From positions 133,322 to 197,321 of the forward strand of contig NZ_BMMF01000006.1 of assembly GCF_014645695.1 (NCBI RefSeq): a DNA stretch of 64,000 nt, in the 5' to 3' direction. Of this stretch, positions 45,547-54,396 are shown piece by piece. Under the pieces are notes generated by a model. That model searched no databases, had not been told where the DNA came from, and saw nothing but the letters and a program-made list of their open reading frames with translations. Within the stretch, counting starts at the first letter, position 1. Each line of letters opens with the position of its first letter. This stretch comes from Salinarimonas ramus. Lineage in GTDB: Bacteria > Pseudomonadota > Alphaproteobacteria > Rhizobiales > Beijerinckiaceae. The translations under genes were made by a program, and so were the position numbers.

Positions 45547-45836
45547 TCGAAGCAATCGACGCCGCGCTCACCACCGTCGCGCTCGCTTTGACCGTGTTGC
45601 TCGCGCTCGCCATCGCGGGCGCCGCCTTCCGGATGATCGTGGGGCCGGGCTACGCCGATCGCTTCGTGGCGCTGGACATGCTCACGGGCATCGCCGTCGC
45701 CGCCTGCGGCCTCACGGCCGTCGTGACCGGACGCCGAGAATTCCTGGACGTGGGGCTCGGCCTCGCGCTCATCGCCTTCGTCGCGACCATCGCCTTCGCG
45801 GCCTTCCTCGAGAAGAAGGAAAGGGAGACGTCATGA
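45543..45836 (+). CDS. mrpF: Mrp antiporter subunit F
   Basis: A 97-residue membrane subunit with three helices and the MrpF/PhaF signature GPGYADRFVALDMLTG. It sits at the cation-path side of the complex. It is joined by ATGA overlaps to mrpE before and mrpG after. Confidence 0.95.
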   Translation: MIEAIDAALTTVALALTVLLALAIAGAAFRMIVGPGYADRFVALDMLTGIAVAACGLTAVVTGRREFLDVGLGLALIAFVATIAFAAFLEKKERETS

Positions 45837-47113
45837 CCGCGCTCCTCGCTCTCGCCCTCAAGCTCGTCGGCACGGGCTTCCTCGTCGTCGCCACCGTCGG
45901 CGTGCTGCGCTTCGAGGACCCGTTCCAGCGCATGCATGCGGCGACCAAGGCCGGCACCCTCGGCGCGGGCCTCGTGCTCCTGGGCGTGATGCTCACCAAG
46001 GGCACGATGGATGCGACCGTGGTCTCGTTCCTGACGCTGATCTTCCTCATCGGGACGATGCCGGTGGCGGGGCACCTGCTCGGCCGGGCGGCCTACGTCT
46101 CCGGCGCGCGGCTCGACTCGCGCGAGGACGCGCTGGCCGGCATCCTGCCGCGCGCACCGCGCCCGCTCGAGGAGCGCGAGGCGCTTCGCTTCGTGGCGGG
46201 AGGCGGCTTCGGCGGCGGCACGCGTGTCGCCGAGCGCCAGGCGCGGGTGAAGGAGACGCTCGTGCAGGAGACGCCCGTCGCACCGCCCGCGGAGCGCCCC
46301 GCGCCGGAAGAGCTCGACATGCCCTTCGACCGCGGTTTCGCGGGCGTGCGCTTCGCCGTCATCGCCCCGCATGCGGGGCTCGTGACGCGCCGCGCCATCG
46401 GGCTCGCGCGCGCCGCCGGCGTGCCGCTCACCGCCGTCGCCGTCATCGACCGGGACTGCGTGGAGAACGCCCGCGTGCCGGAGGCGCGCGACGTCATCAA
46501 GGCGAAGCTCGCCGAGGCCATCGACGAGATGCGCCGCGAGACCGCGAGCGCGCCCCAGCCGCTGGCGCTCGCCTACGAGGAGGGCGATCCGCTGGCGCTG
46601 ATCCCGGCGCTCTCGGCGGAGAGCCGCGAGCTCCTGGTCCTGCCGACCGACGGCTGGTGCCATCACGGCGCGGGCGTCACCTTCCCGGTCTTCGAGGAGC
46701 GGCTCGCCGACAAGCTCTTCGCGGTGTCGCACCGCCACGAGGGGCCGACGCTGTTCGTCGGCTGCGAGGCGGGTGCGGGCGGGCGCCTCGTCGTCATGCA
46801 CGACGGGGAGCGGCGCGCGCAGCGCCTCGCCGCCTGGGCCATCGCCACGCGCCTGTGGGCGGTGGAGAGCGTCACCGTCGTGGGGTCGGCATCGAAGGAC
46901 CAGGTCGAGGCGCTCGCCGCCATCGCCGCGGATGCCGGCGCGGCCGTGACGCACGTGCGCAAGCCCAAGGCGCCGGCGGGCGCGCTCCTGCCCGCGCGCT
47001 ACGCGGACGCGGCGGCGATCGTCATGCCCGCCCTGCCGCGACGCCTGACGGGCTACGGCACCTTCTGGCAGGACGCCATCGTCCCCGGCTGGCGCGGCGA
47101 CGTGCTCGTCTGA
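45833..47113 (+). CDS. mrpG: Mrp antiporter subunit G fused to a universal-stress-like domain
   Basis: The first 105 or so residues are a normal MrpG: three helices with RFEDPFQRMHAATKAGTLG. MrpG usually stops there at 100-130 residues, but this protein continues to 426. A Pro/Glu-rich linker (about 105-165) leads to a soluble module of about 260 residues made of two Rossmann-like halves (FAVIAPHAGLVTRRAIGLARAA with VLPTDGWCHHG; TLFVGCEAGAGGRLVV with AAAIVMPALPRR), resembling tandem UspA domains. It could sense nucleotide or stress on the cytosolic face. The frame is continuous; last gene of the operon. Confidence 0.9.
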   Translation: MTALLALALKLVGTGFLVVATVGVLRFEDPFQRMHAATKAGTLGAGLVLLGVMLTKGTMDATVVSFLTLIFLIGTMPVAGHLLGRAAYVSGARLDSREDALAGILPRAPRPLEEREALRFVAGGGFGGGTRVAERQARVKETLVQETPVAPPAERPAPEELDMPFDRGFAGVRFAVIAPHAGLVTRRAIGLARAAGVPLTAVAVIDRDCVENARVPEARDVIKAKLAEAIDEMRRETASAPQPLALAYEEGDPLALIPALSAESRELLVLPTDGWCHHGAGVTFPVFEERLADKLFAVSHRHEGPTLFVGCEAGAGGRLVVMHDGERRAQRLAAWAIATRLWAVESVTVVGSASKDQVEALAAIAADAGAAVTHVRKPKAPAGALLPARYADAAAIVMPALPRRLTGYGTFWQDAIVPGWRGDVLV

Positions 47114-47148
47114 GCCGCAGCGACGCGCGAACCGGCGCACGAAAAGGA

Positions 47149-47180
47149 AAGGGGCGGGTCCCGCGCGGGACCCGCCCCTT
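47149..47180 (-). terminator. Terminator between mrpG and the rhlE-type gene
   Basis: A 14-bp perfect stem, AAGGGGCGGGTCCC with its complement, has the loop GCGC. On the minus strand it is followed by a T-rich run (TTCCTTTT), so it best ends the helicase transcript; it may work more weakly for the convergent mrp operon. Confidence 0.85.
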
Positions 47181-47208
47181 CGTCGTTGAAGGATCCGAGC
47201 GGTGTGGC

Positions 47209-48735
47209 TCAGCGGCCGCGGCGCGGGCGCGAGCCCTCCGGGCGGGCGCCGCCGGACAGCCAGGCGATGGCGGAGCCGTCGCGACCGCCATTGTCGGCGC
47301 GCGGCGCCGCCGCCGGCTTCGGCCGACCGCCGCCGCCGTTGGCGGCCTGCTTCTGCACCCGGCCGTCGGTGGCCGGACGGCCCTGACCGTTCGCCGCGGG
47401 GCGGCCCTGGCCGTTGCCGGCCGGGCGACCCTGGCGGGCCTGATCGCTCTTCGGCTGCGCGCCACCCGCATGCGCGGGACGCGCGCCGCCGGAAGCGCCG
47501 GCACCCTGGCCGCCGCCGCGACCGCCGCGACGGTTGCGGCCAGACCCCGCGGGACGCGACGCGTGCGCCGGCTCGTCGGAGAGCGGCGCGACGCCGCCGG
47601 CGTCGAAGCCGGCGGGCGCCGGCTCGACCGGCACCGTCTGGCGCGTGAGCTTCTGGATGTCCTTGAGATACGCGCGCTCTTCCTCGTTGCAGAAGGACAG
47701 CGCGATGCCCGACGCGCCGGCGCGCGCGGTGCGGCCGATGCGGTGGACGTATTGCTCGGGCACGTTCGGCAGGTCGAAGTTCACGACATGCGAGACGCCG
47801 TCCACGTCGATGCCGCGCGCGGCGATGTCGGTGGCCACCAGCACCTTGCAGGAGCCGTTCTTGAAGGCGCCGAGCGCACGCTCGCGCTGGCCCTGGCTCT
47901 TGTTGCCGTGGATGGCGAAGGCGGGAATGCCGCCCTTCTCCAGCCCGCGCACCACCTTGTCGGCGCCGTGCTTGGTGCGGGTGAAGACGAGGACGCGGTC
48001 CACATCGGTGTCGCGCAGCACGCGCTCCAGGAGAGCGGGCTTCCTCGTCTGCGAGACGAAGGTGACGCGCTGCTCGACGCGCTCGGCCGTGGTGGCGACG
48101 GGCGCCACCGACACCTTCACCGGGTCGGAGAGGTAGCCGTCGGCGAGGGAGGCGATGGTGGTGGGCATCGTCGCCGAGAAGAACAGCGTCTGGCGCTGCT
48201 TGGGCAGCAGCGTCACGATGCGGCGCAGCGCGTGGATGAAGCCGAGGTCGAGCATCTGGTCGGCCTCGTCGAGGACGAGGATCTCGACGCCCGAGAGCGA
48301 CAGCGAGCGGCGATCGATCAGGTCGAGGAGACGCCCGGGCGTCGCCACGAGGATGTCGACGCCGTTGGCGACCGCGCGCTCCTGGCGCGGCACGGGCACG
48401 CCGCCGAAGACGACGGTGGAGGTGAGCTTCGAGCCGCGGCCGTAGGCGCGGAAGCTCTCCTCGATCTGGCTCGCGAGCTCGCGGGTGGGCGAGAGGATGA
48501 GCGCACGGCAGCCGCGGCGCGGCGCCGGGCGCTTGTCCGCTGCGAGGCGCTGGATCATCGGCAGCGCGAAGGCGGCGGTCTTGCCGGTGCCCGTCTGCGC
48601 GATGCCGAGCAGGTCGCGGCCGGCGAGAACCGGTGCGATGGCCTGAGCCTGGATCGGCGTGGGGTGCTCGTAGCCCTCGCGGGCGAGCGCCTCGAGGATC
48701 GGGGCGGAGAGGCCGAGGTCTGAGAAGGTGGTCAA
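47209..48735 (-). CDS. DEAD-box RNA helicase (RhlE-like)
   Basis: ATP-dependent RNA helicase for ribosome assembly or RNA decay. Motifs appear in order: AQTGTGKT (I), PTRELA (Ia), DEAD in [13 protein letters not shown] (II), SAT (III), and HRIGRTAR (VI). After residue 385 or so comes a basic, Gly/Arg/Pro/Asn-rich tail with the tandem unit GRPAGNGQ repeated about three times, probably for RNA binding. The start is best placed at TTG 48735, since the protein then begins like RhlE ([16 protein letters not shown]); a longer frame to ATG 48969 looks non-coding. Length then is 508 residues. Confidence 0.92.
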   Translation of the reverse strand: MTTFSDLGLSAPILEALAREGYEHPTPIQAQAIAPVLAGRDLLGIAQTGTGKTAAFALPMIQRLAADKRPAPRRGCRALILSPTRELASQIEESFRAYGRGSKLTSTVVFGGVPVPRQERAVANGVDILVATPGRLLDLIDRRSLSLSGVEILVLDEADQMLDLGFIHALRRIVTLLPKQRQTLFFSATMPTTIASLADGYLSDPVKVSVAPVATTAERVEQRVTFVSQTRKPALLERVLRDTDVDRVLVFTRTKHGADKVVRGLEKGGIPAFAIHGNKSQGQRERALGAFKNGSCKVLVATDIAARGIDVDGVSHVVNFDLPNVPEQYVHRIGRTARAGASGIALSFCNEEERAYLKDIQKLTRQTVPVEPAPAGFDAGGVAPLSDEPAHASRPAGSGRNRRGGRGGGQGAGASGGARPAHAGGAQPKSDQARQGRPAGNGQGRPAANGQGRPATDGRVQKQAANGGGGRPKPAAAPRADNGGRDGSAIAWLSGGARPEGSRPRRGR

Positions 48736-49006
48736 GTCGATTGTGCTTTCACGTGCGGGGAGCCCGGCATCGGACCGGCGCACGCGAACGATCGCGGGAC
48801 GCGCCGAGACCCGAGCGAAGCTCGTATCATCGGGAACGACCCGCGTGATGGGGCGAACGAGGGAAGCGCACGTCCGAAGGCCCGGGTCGGTCACGCCCCC
48901 TTGGAACGGAGCGGCCTCACGCAGCCGGGCCAGGGCGCTCGATGAGCGAGCGCCGACGCTGCACTGCACAGATGGGGGGAAAGGGGCGGGATGTCAACGC
49001 GAATGT

Positions 49007-49567
49007 TCAGGAGCCGGCAAAGCGCCCGAACACCACCTGCGTGTCCCCATACACCCGCCGCTCGATCTCCTCGAAGCCCGATGGTAGGGCGAGCGTCGCG
49101 TCGGCGGCTTCCTCCACGACGCACAGCGCGCCCGGCGCGAGCCAGCCGCCGCCGGCCGCGGAGGTCAGCGCCGCGGGGGCGAGGTCGCGGCCGTAGGGCG
49201 GGTCGCAGAAGAGGAGGTCGAAGGGCTCGAACCGGTCCGCTCCGCCGAGCCGCGTCGCGTCGCGGCGGAACAGGCGCGTCACGCCGCCGAGCCCCAGCGC
49301 CTCGACGTTCTCGCGGATGAGCCCGCGCGCCTGCGCGCCGTCGTCGACGAAGAGCGCGAAGGCGGCGCCGCGGGAGAGCGCCTCGAGCCCCATGGCACCG
49401 GTGCCGGCGAAGAGGTCGATGACGCGCGCGCCTTCGACGGGATCGTCGTAGGCGTGGGCGAGGACGTTGAAGAGGCTCTCGCGCAGGCGGTCCGAGGTCG
49501 GGCGGATGGCGTCCGAGCGCGGGCCCGCGAGGGCGCGGCCCTTGAAGCGGCCGCCGACGATGCGCAT
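49007..49567 (-). CDS. rsmD: 16S rRNA (guanine(966)-N(2))-methyltransferase
   Basis: Methylates G966 of 16S rRNA. The 186-residue protein begins MRIVGGRFKGRAL, has the SAM site DLFAGTGAMGLEALSRG and the catalytic DPPYG motif, all typical of RsmD. The ATG at 49567 shares one base with the stop of the upstream pseudouridine synthase gene (TGATG), so the two rRNA-modification genes are co-translated. Confidence 0.95.
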   Translation of the reverse strand: MRIVGGRFKGRALAGPRSDAIRPTSDRLRESLFNVLAHAYDDPVEGARVIDLFAGTGAMGLEALSRGAAFALFVDDGAQARGLIRENVEALGLGGVTRLFRRDATRLGGADRFEPFDLLFCDPPYGRDLAPAALTSAAGGGWLAPGALCVVEEAADATLALPSGFEEIERRVYGDTQVVFGRFAGS

Positions 49568-51525
49568 CAGCCCCGCTCGTCCGAACCAGGGCCCTTGCGC
49601 GGGCTTCGGGACGGCCCCTTGCCGCGCGGCTCGTTGCCCCCGCGACGCCCCTCGCCGCTGCCGCCCTTCACGCGCTCGACGAGGATCTTGCCCGCACGGC
49701 CGGCCTTGGCGGCGATCTTGCCCACGCGCTCGCGCACCCGCTCGCCACCGGCGGCGCGGTCGGCCTTCGCCGTCTCGGCGCCGCGGCGGGGCTTGATGCG
49801 CTTGCCCTCGTCCGGCTTCTCCTCCGCGCGCCAGACGCTGGTGCGCGGCTTGTCCCAGGCGGGACGCTGGTCGGGGCGCTTCTCGCCCTCTCCCCGGTCG
49901 CCGCCGGGGCGTGCCGGGCGGGTGCCACGCTCGGGCCGGCCGTCTCGCTCGGGCGGAGCGCCCCGCTCCGGCTTGCCGCGGCCGCGGGCCTGCTCGGGCT
50001 CGGCGTAGCGGGCGCGATCGCGCTCCTGCTGCTGGCGGGAGGCGGGCCGCGCCGGCCCTGCGCTGCCACCCCTGGCGGCGCGCGCGGGGCGCTCGTCCAC
50101 GGGCTCGCGCACCGGGCTCTCGAAGTCGACGCCCGCCGCCTCGGCCAAGGTCGTGCCGAGCTGGTCCTTGAGCACCTTGGTGCGCACCTCCTCGACGGCG
50201 CCCTCCTTCAGGTCGCCGAGCTGGAAGGGGCCGAAGGAGAGGCGGATGAGGCGGTTGACCTGCAGCCCGAGATCCTCGAGCACGCGCTTGACCTCGCGGT
50301 TCTTGCCCTCGCGCAGGCCCATGGTGATCCAGACGTTGTCGCCCTGCGCCCGGTCGATCTTGGCCTCGATGGGCCCGTATTCCATGCCGTCGACGACGAC
50401 GCCCTCGCGCAGCGCGTCGAGCCGGTCCTGCGTGACCTGGCCGTAGGCGCGCACGCGGTAGCGCCGCAGCCAGCCGGTCTCGGGATGGGCGACCACGCGG
50501 GCGAGACCGCCGTCGTTGGTCAGGAGCAGGAGCCCTTCGGTGTTGATGTCCAGGCGCCCGATCGTGACGACGCGGGGCATGTCCTCGGGCAGGTCGCGGA
50601 ACACGGTCGCGCGCCCTTCGGGGTCCTTCGCCGTCGTCACGAGGCCGCGGGGCTTGTGGTAGAGCCACAGGCGCGTGCGCTCGCGCTCGGGGAGCTTCTC
50701 CCCGTCGATGCGGATGTCGTCGCCGGGCTTCACGTTCACCGCAGGCGAGGCGAGCACCGTGCCGTTGAGCGTGACCCGACCGGCGGCGATCATCTCCTCC
50801 GCGTCGCGGCGCGAGGCGATGCCGGCGCGGGCGATCGCCTTGGCGATGCGCTCGTCGTCGCGCGGGGCGACGGGCGCCAGGCGCGAGGGGCCGGCGCCGC
50901 GGGGCGCGAAGCCGGCCTTGACCTTGGGGCCGGGCGGCTTGCCGCGGAAACGATCCGCGCCGCCGGCGGGGCGGGCGCCGGAGGGGCGTGCTCCCGCCGT
51001 GCGTGCTCCTGCCGGGCGAGGGCCTGTCGGGCGAGGTCCTGCGCCGACGGGGCGGGCGCGTGCGGGGCGCTCGCCGTCGCGGGCCGGCCGCTCGCCATCG
51101 CGGAAGGGGCGCTCGGCGCGGGCGCGGGTCTTGTAGTCGGGGGCCTTGCCGCCGAAGGGCTTGCCGGCGCGGGGCGCGAACCCGCCCTCGCCCTCGGCGC
51201 GCTCCGTGCGGGGGCGCGCGTCGGCGCGGGCCGGGCGCTCGCCGTAGCTGCGCGCGCCGGGTCCCTTGCCGCCGGAGCTTCTGGCGCCGGGGCCCTTGCC
51301 GCCGGGCCCCTTGCCGCCGGGGCCCTTGGAGAAGCCCCCCTTCGAAGGCCCTTTGGAAGGTCCCTTCGAAGGCCCCTTGCCGGCCGGGCGGCCCTCGCCG
51401 CGCGGGCCGCGGGCCTCGCCGCCGCGCTCGCCCGTGCGCGCGCCCGCGCCGCGGGGGCCTCCGCGCTCGCCGCCGCGCCCGCGCGGACCCCGGGGCATGT
51501 TCGTGTCGTCTGTGGTGTTCGCCAT
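49567..51525 (-). CDS. rRNA pseudouridine synthase (RluB/RsuA family) with long low-complexity arms
   Basis: The central 245 or so residues (about 225-470) are an RsuA/RluB-type enzyme: an S4 RNA-binding domain (RIAKAIARAGIASRRDAEEM) and the catalytic Asp in GRLDINTEG. The protein totals 652 residues because it is flanked by disordered arms. The N-terminal 220 residues are Gly/Pro/Arg/Lys-rich with tandem KGPS and KGPGG units; the C-terminal 180 are Arg/Glu/Pro-rich. Such arms are common in alphaproteobacterial members but are long here. The ATG at 51525 is the first in frame with sensible sequence. Operon with rsmD. Confidence 0.92.
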   Translation of the reverse strand: MANTTDDTNMPRGPRGRGGERGGPRGAGARTGERGGEARGPRGEGRPAGKGPSKGPSKGPSKGGFSKGPGGKGPGGKGPGARSSGGKGPGARSYGERPARADARPRTERAEGEGGFAPRAGKPFGGKAPDYKTRARAERPFRDGERPARDGERPARARPVGAGPRPTGPRPAGARTAGARPSGARPAGGADRFRGKPPGPKVKAGFAPRGAGPSRLAPVAPRDDERIAKAIARAGIASRRDAEEMIAAGRVTLNGTVLASPAVNVKPGDDIRIDGEKLPERERTRLWLYHKPRGLVTTAKDPEGRATVFRDLPEDMPRVVTIGRLDINTEGLLLLTNDGGLARVVAHPETGWLRRYRVRAYGQVTQDRLDALREGVVVDGMEYGPIEAKIDRAQGDNVWITMGLREGKNREVKRVLEDLGLQVNRLIRLSFGPFQLGDLKEGAVEEVRTKVLKDQLGTTLAEAAGVDFESPVREPVDERPARAARGGSAGPARPASRQQQERDRARYAEPEQARGRGKPERGAPPERDGRPERGTRPARPGGDRGEGEKRPDQRPAWDKPRTSVWRAEEKPDEGKRIKPRRGAETAKADRAAGGERVRERVGKIAAKAGRAGKILVERVKGGSGEGRRGGNEPRGKGPSRSPRKGPGSDERG

Positions 51526-51567
51526 GCGCGCCTGATAGCACTTCGTCGACGGCGATGCGAGGGCGCG

Positions 51568-52050
51568 ATGAGGGCGAAAAGCGGATCGGAAGCCGGCGCG
51601 AAGACGGCGGGCGCGACCTTCATGGAGCAGGCGCTCGAACAGGCCCGCGCCGCGGCGGCGCGCGGCGAGGTGCCCATCGGCGCCGTGATCGTCAAGGACG
51701 GGCGCGTCCTCGCCACCGGCCGCAATCGCACGCGCGAGGGCAACGATCCGACCGCGCACGCCGAGATCGTCGCCATCCGCGCCGCGTGCGCGGCGCTCGG
51801 CGACGAGCGCCTGCCTGGTTGCGATCTCTACGTGACCCTCGAGCCCTGCGCCATGTGCGCCGCCGCCATCTCGTTTGCCCGCATCCGCCGCCTGTATTAC
51901 GGCGCCACGGACCCGAAGGGCGGCGGCGTCGAGCACGGCGGGCGGTTCTACGCGCAAGCCACCTGCCACCACGCGCCGGAGGTGTATTCCGGCATCGGCG
52001 AGGTGGAGGCGGGGGAAATGCTGCGGGCGTTCTTCAGGGAGCGGCGCTAG
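51568..52050 (+). CDS. tadA: tRNA-specific adenosine deaminase
   Basis: Zinc enzyme that converts the wobble adenosine of tRNA-Arg(ACG) to inosine. The 160-residue protein has HAEIVAI (zinc His and proton-shuttle Glu) and PCAMC (two zinc Cys). An inner start (MEQALEQARAAA, 51 bases later) would remove an extra N-terminal segment. It is divergent from the pseudouridine synthase gene with 42 bases between, so the two tRNA/rRNA modification genes share a promoter region. Confidence 0.95.
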   Translation: MRAKSGSEAGAKTAGATFMEQALEQARAAAARGEVPIGAVIVKDGRVLATGRNRTREGNDPTAHAEIVAIRAACAALGDERLPGCDLYVTLEPCAMCAAAISFARIRRLYYGATDPKGGGVEHGGRFYAQATCHHAPEVYSGIGEVEAGEMLRAFFRERR

Positions 52051-52661
52051 CGCGTCGCCACCGCCGCCGCCGCGCCGGCCATCACCGTCCCGGTCACCCG
52101 GTTGAGCACGCGCATGGCGCGGGGGCTCGTGAACAGGCGTCGCGCGCGGGCGGCCAGCAGGATGTAGCCGGCGAAGACGATGCCGAGTACCGCGAGCGTC
52201 ACGCCGACGAGCTCCGCATAGCCGAGCGCCGTCACCGAGGCGACGTCGAGCACGGTGGGCAGGAGGGCGAGGTAGAACACCATGGTCTTGGGGTTGCCCA
52301 GCGTCACCGCGAGGCCGGCGGCGAGCAGCTTCAGGACGCCCTCCTTGGGGGCCTGCGCCGCGATCTCGCGCGCCACGACGGGCGTCGTCCACAACTTCCA
52401 GGCGAGCCACAGCAGGTACGCCGCGCCCGCGAGCTTCACCGCCACGAACACGCCGTGGAAGCTCTGCGCCAGGGCCGCGAGCCCGAAGATGGCGCATGTG
52501 AGCCAGACCACGTCGCCGATGGCGAGCCCGACGGTGAAGGCGACGGCGCCGTCGGTGCCGCGGCCGAGCACGCGCGCCACGATCGCGGCGATGCCGGGCC
52601 CCGGCGAGGCGGCGGCGACGAAGAGGATCGCGGCGAAGGCGACGAGCGCGGCGAGGTCCAT
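52047..52661 (-). CDS. LysE/RhtB family amino acid exporter
   Basis: A 204-residue inner-membrane protein with six helices and the LysE-family opening ASPGPGIAAIVARVLGRG, plus the conserved GNPKTMVFYLALLP. It exports amino acids or their derivatives; substrate unknown. The start is ATG 52661. Its stop overlaps the tadA stop on the other strand by three bases. Confidence 0.92.
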   Translation of the reverse strand: MDLAALVAFAAILFVAAASPGPGIAAIVARVLGRGTDGAVAFTVGLAIGDVVWLTCAIFGLAALAQSFHGVFVAVKLAGAAYLLWLAWKLWTTPVVAREIAAQAPKEGVLKLLAAGLAVTLGNPKTMVFYLALLPTVLDVASVTALGYAELVGVTLAVLGIVFAGYILLAARARRLFTSPRAMRVLNRVTGTVMAGAAAAVATR

Positions 52662-52818
52662 GGGAAGGCTCCGGTGAGGGGCTCCGATGATCGAGGTGCC
52701 CTCATAGCCCGGCGGCGTAGCCGGCGCCATCCGATAGCGATGCGTTCGCGCGATCGTCGCCTCGCTTCGCCGTGCCTCTTGTCGGTGCGCCGCCGGGCGT
52801 GCCTCAATCCCCGGTGAG

Positions 52819-52854
52819 AGGCGTCGGGCTTGGAGGCGTCGGGCTTGGAGGCGT
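52819..52854. repeat. 15-bp tandem repeat before the LivH-type gene
   Basis: AGGCGTCGGGCTTGG occurs at 52819-52833 and 52834-52848, followed by a six-base partial third copy. The last copy holds the GGAGG that serves as ribosome site for the ATG at 52858. Confidence 0.7.
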
Positions 52855-52857
52855 GGC

Positions 52858-54303
52858 ATGGCGGGCGGGCGGGGCAGGGGCGGATCGCCGTGCGGATCGC
52901 CGGGCGGATCGCCGGGCGGGCTCGTCGTGCGGCTTCGCGCGCTCGGGCTCGTCCTCCTCACGGCGAGCCTCGTCGCCGCGTGCGGCGCACGCGTCGATCC
53001 GGGGCAGTCGCTCGTCTGCCGCACGGCCATCGTCGCGCTGCATCCGGAGGGTGCGCGCCTCGATATCGCCCGCGAGATCCCCGACGCCGACGGGCTGGGC
53101 CTCACCCTCGTCCACGACGCGGCGCTCCCCGGCGAGCCGCCGCGGCGGGTGCGGACGTCGTGCCGATTCGCGAACGCAGCCGACGATTCGCTCGCCGAGA
53201 GCGGGCCGCCGACGCTCACGACGGTGGTGCACGACGGCGTCGCGCTTTCGCCGACGGCGCTCTTCCTGCTCGATCGCTACTGGACCGGCCGCGGGCCTCT
53301 CGCGGCGGGGGCCGCGCCCGCGCGGCCGACGGCGCTCGCGGGGACGGGTCTCGCGCTCTCCCACGGCGGCGTGCACGCGGTGCAGGTCGCGACCGCCGCG
53401 GTGACCACGGGCTCGCTCTACGCGCTGCTCGCCGTCGCGTATTGCCTCGTCTACGGGCTCGTGGGCCGCGTCTTCCTCGCCTTCGGGGAGATCGCCATCG
53501 TCGGCGGCTACGCGGTCGCGATCGCGGTCGGCGTCGTCCTCGCGGCGAGCGGGATTGCGGGGGAGGTGGGCGTCTATGCCGGGCTCGGCCTCGGGCTCGT
53601 GCTCGCACCCCTCGTGGCGGGCTCGCTCGCGCGAATGCTGGCGCAAGGCGTCGTCGCCCCGCTGGCGCATCGGCCTGGATACGCGATGATCGTGGCCTCC
53701 TTCGGCCTCGTCATCGCCTTGTCCGAGGGCCTGCGGCTCCTCCAGGGCGGGTCGGAGGTCTGGATCGCGCCGGGGCGCGTGCGCGGGCTCGTCCTCGCCA
53801 CCAATCCCGACGGGGCGACCGCGACGATCACCCTCACGCAGGGCGTCGCCATCGCCCTCGCGCTCGCGGGCGCGCTCGCGGCGATGCTCCTCGTCGCGCG
53901 CACGCGCTTCGGCCGCGCCTGGCGGGCGGTGGCGGACGATGCGCACGCCGCCGCGCTGATGGGTGTCGACGCCCGCGCCACGCTGGTGACGGCGGTGACG
54001 CTCGCGGGCGCGCTCGCGGCCTTCGCCGGCTGGTTCGTCGTGGCCCATTACGGCAACATCTCCTTCGCCGGCGGGCTGCTCTTGGGGCTCAAGGCCCTCG
54101 TCGCGGCGATCCTCGGCGGCATCGGCTCGCTGCCCGGCGCACTCCTGGGCGGGCTGCTGCTCGGGCTCGGCGAGAGCCTCTGGTCCGCCTTCCTGCCCGG
54201 CGCCTATCGCGACGTCGCCGTCTTCGGCGCGCTCGCTCTGCTCCTGGCGCTTCGCCCCGGCGGCCTTCTCGGCGACGCCCATCCCGGTCATCAGCGCGTG
54301 TGA
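52858..54303 (+). CDS. LivH-type ABC transporter permease with N-terminal extension
   Basis: The C-terminal 300 residues (about 180-481) form a branched-chain amino acid permease: GSLYALLAVAYCLVYGLVGRVFLAFGE-type start, about eight helices, and the EAA-like TRFGRAWRAVADDAHAAALMG loop. The first 180 residues are unusual: a Gly/Ser/Pro repeat, a lipoprotein-like segment (LTASLVAACGA) and a soluble, Cys-containing domain of unknown type. A GTG at 52927 may be the true start. No livM, livF, livG or binding-protein gene is nearby, so it must use partners from elsewhere or serve another purpose. Confidence 0.8.
   Translation: MAGGRGRGGSPCGSPGGSPGGLVVRLRALGLVLLTASLVAACGARVDPGQSLVCRTAIVALHPEGARLDIAREIPDADGLGLTLVHDAALPGEPPRRVRTSCRFANAADDSLAESGPPTLTTVVHDGVALSPTALFLLDRYWTGRGPLAAGAAPARPTALAGTGLALSHGGVHAVQVATAAVTTGSLYALLAVAYCLVYGLVGRVFLAFGEIAIVGGYAVAIAVGVVLAASGIAGEVGVYAGLGLGLVLAPLVAGSLARMLAQGVVAPLAHRPGYAMIVASFGLVIALSEGLRLLQGGSEVWIAPGRVRGLVLATNPDGATATITLTQGVAIALALAGALAAMLLVARTRFGRAWRAVADDAHAAALMGVDARATLVTAVTLAGALAAFAGWFVVAHYGNISFAGGLLLGLKALVAAILGGIGSLPGALLGGLLLGLGESLWSAFLPGAYRDVAVFGALALLLALRPGGLLGDAHPGHQRV
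52880..52915. repeat. 12-bp tandem repeat in the LivH-type gene
   Basis: GCGGATCGCCG(T/G) is present three times, encoding a repeated Gly-Ser-Pro-(Cys/Gly) unit if the ATG at 52858 is the start. Together with the 15-bp repeat just upstream it shows local slippage. Confidence 0.75.
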
Positions 54304-54329
54304 GCGGCCGCGACGTACGGTCCGGGGGA

Positions 54330-54355
54330 GCCCGTCTTGCGGGCCCAATTATTTT
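54330..54355 (+). terminator. Weak terminator after the LivH-type gene
   Basis: A 5-bp stem, GCCCG/CGGGC, has the loop TCTTG and is followed by CCAATTATTTT. Short, but well placed after the stop at 54303. Confidence 0.4.
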
Positions 54356-54364
54356 AAGCTTAAA
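54353..54364. promoter_or_regulatory. 12-bp perfect palindrome upstream of the hydroxylase gene
   Basis: TTTAAGCTTAAA is a perfect inverted repeat in a short AT-rich patch within very GC-rich DNA, 33 bases before the ATG at 54397. It looks like an operator for a MarR- or IclR-type regulator of aromatic degradation; no such gene is in the window. Confidence 0.5.
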
Positions 54365-54396
54365 TCATTTCCGCCGATTGAAGCGGAGAGCGCGCA

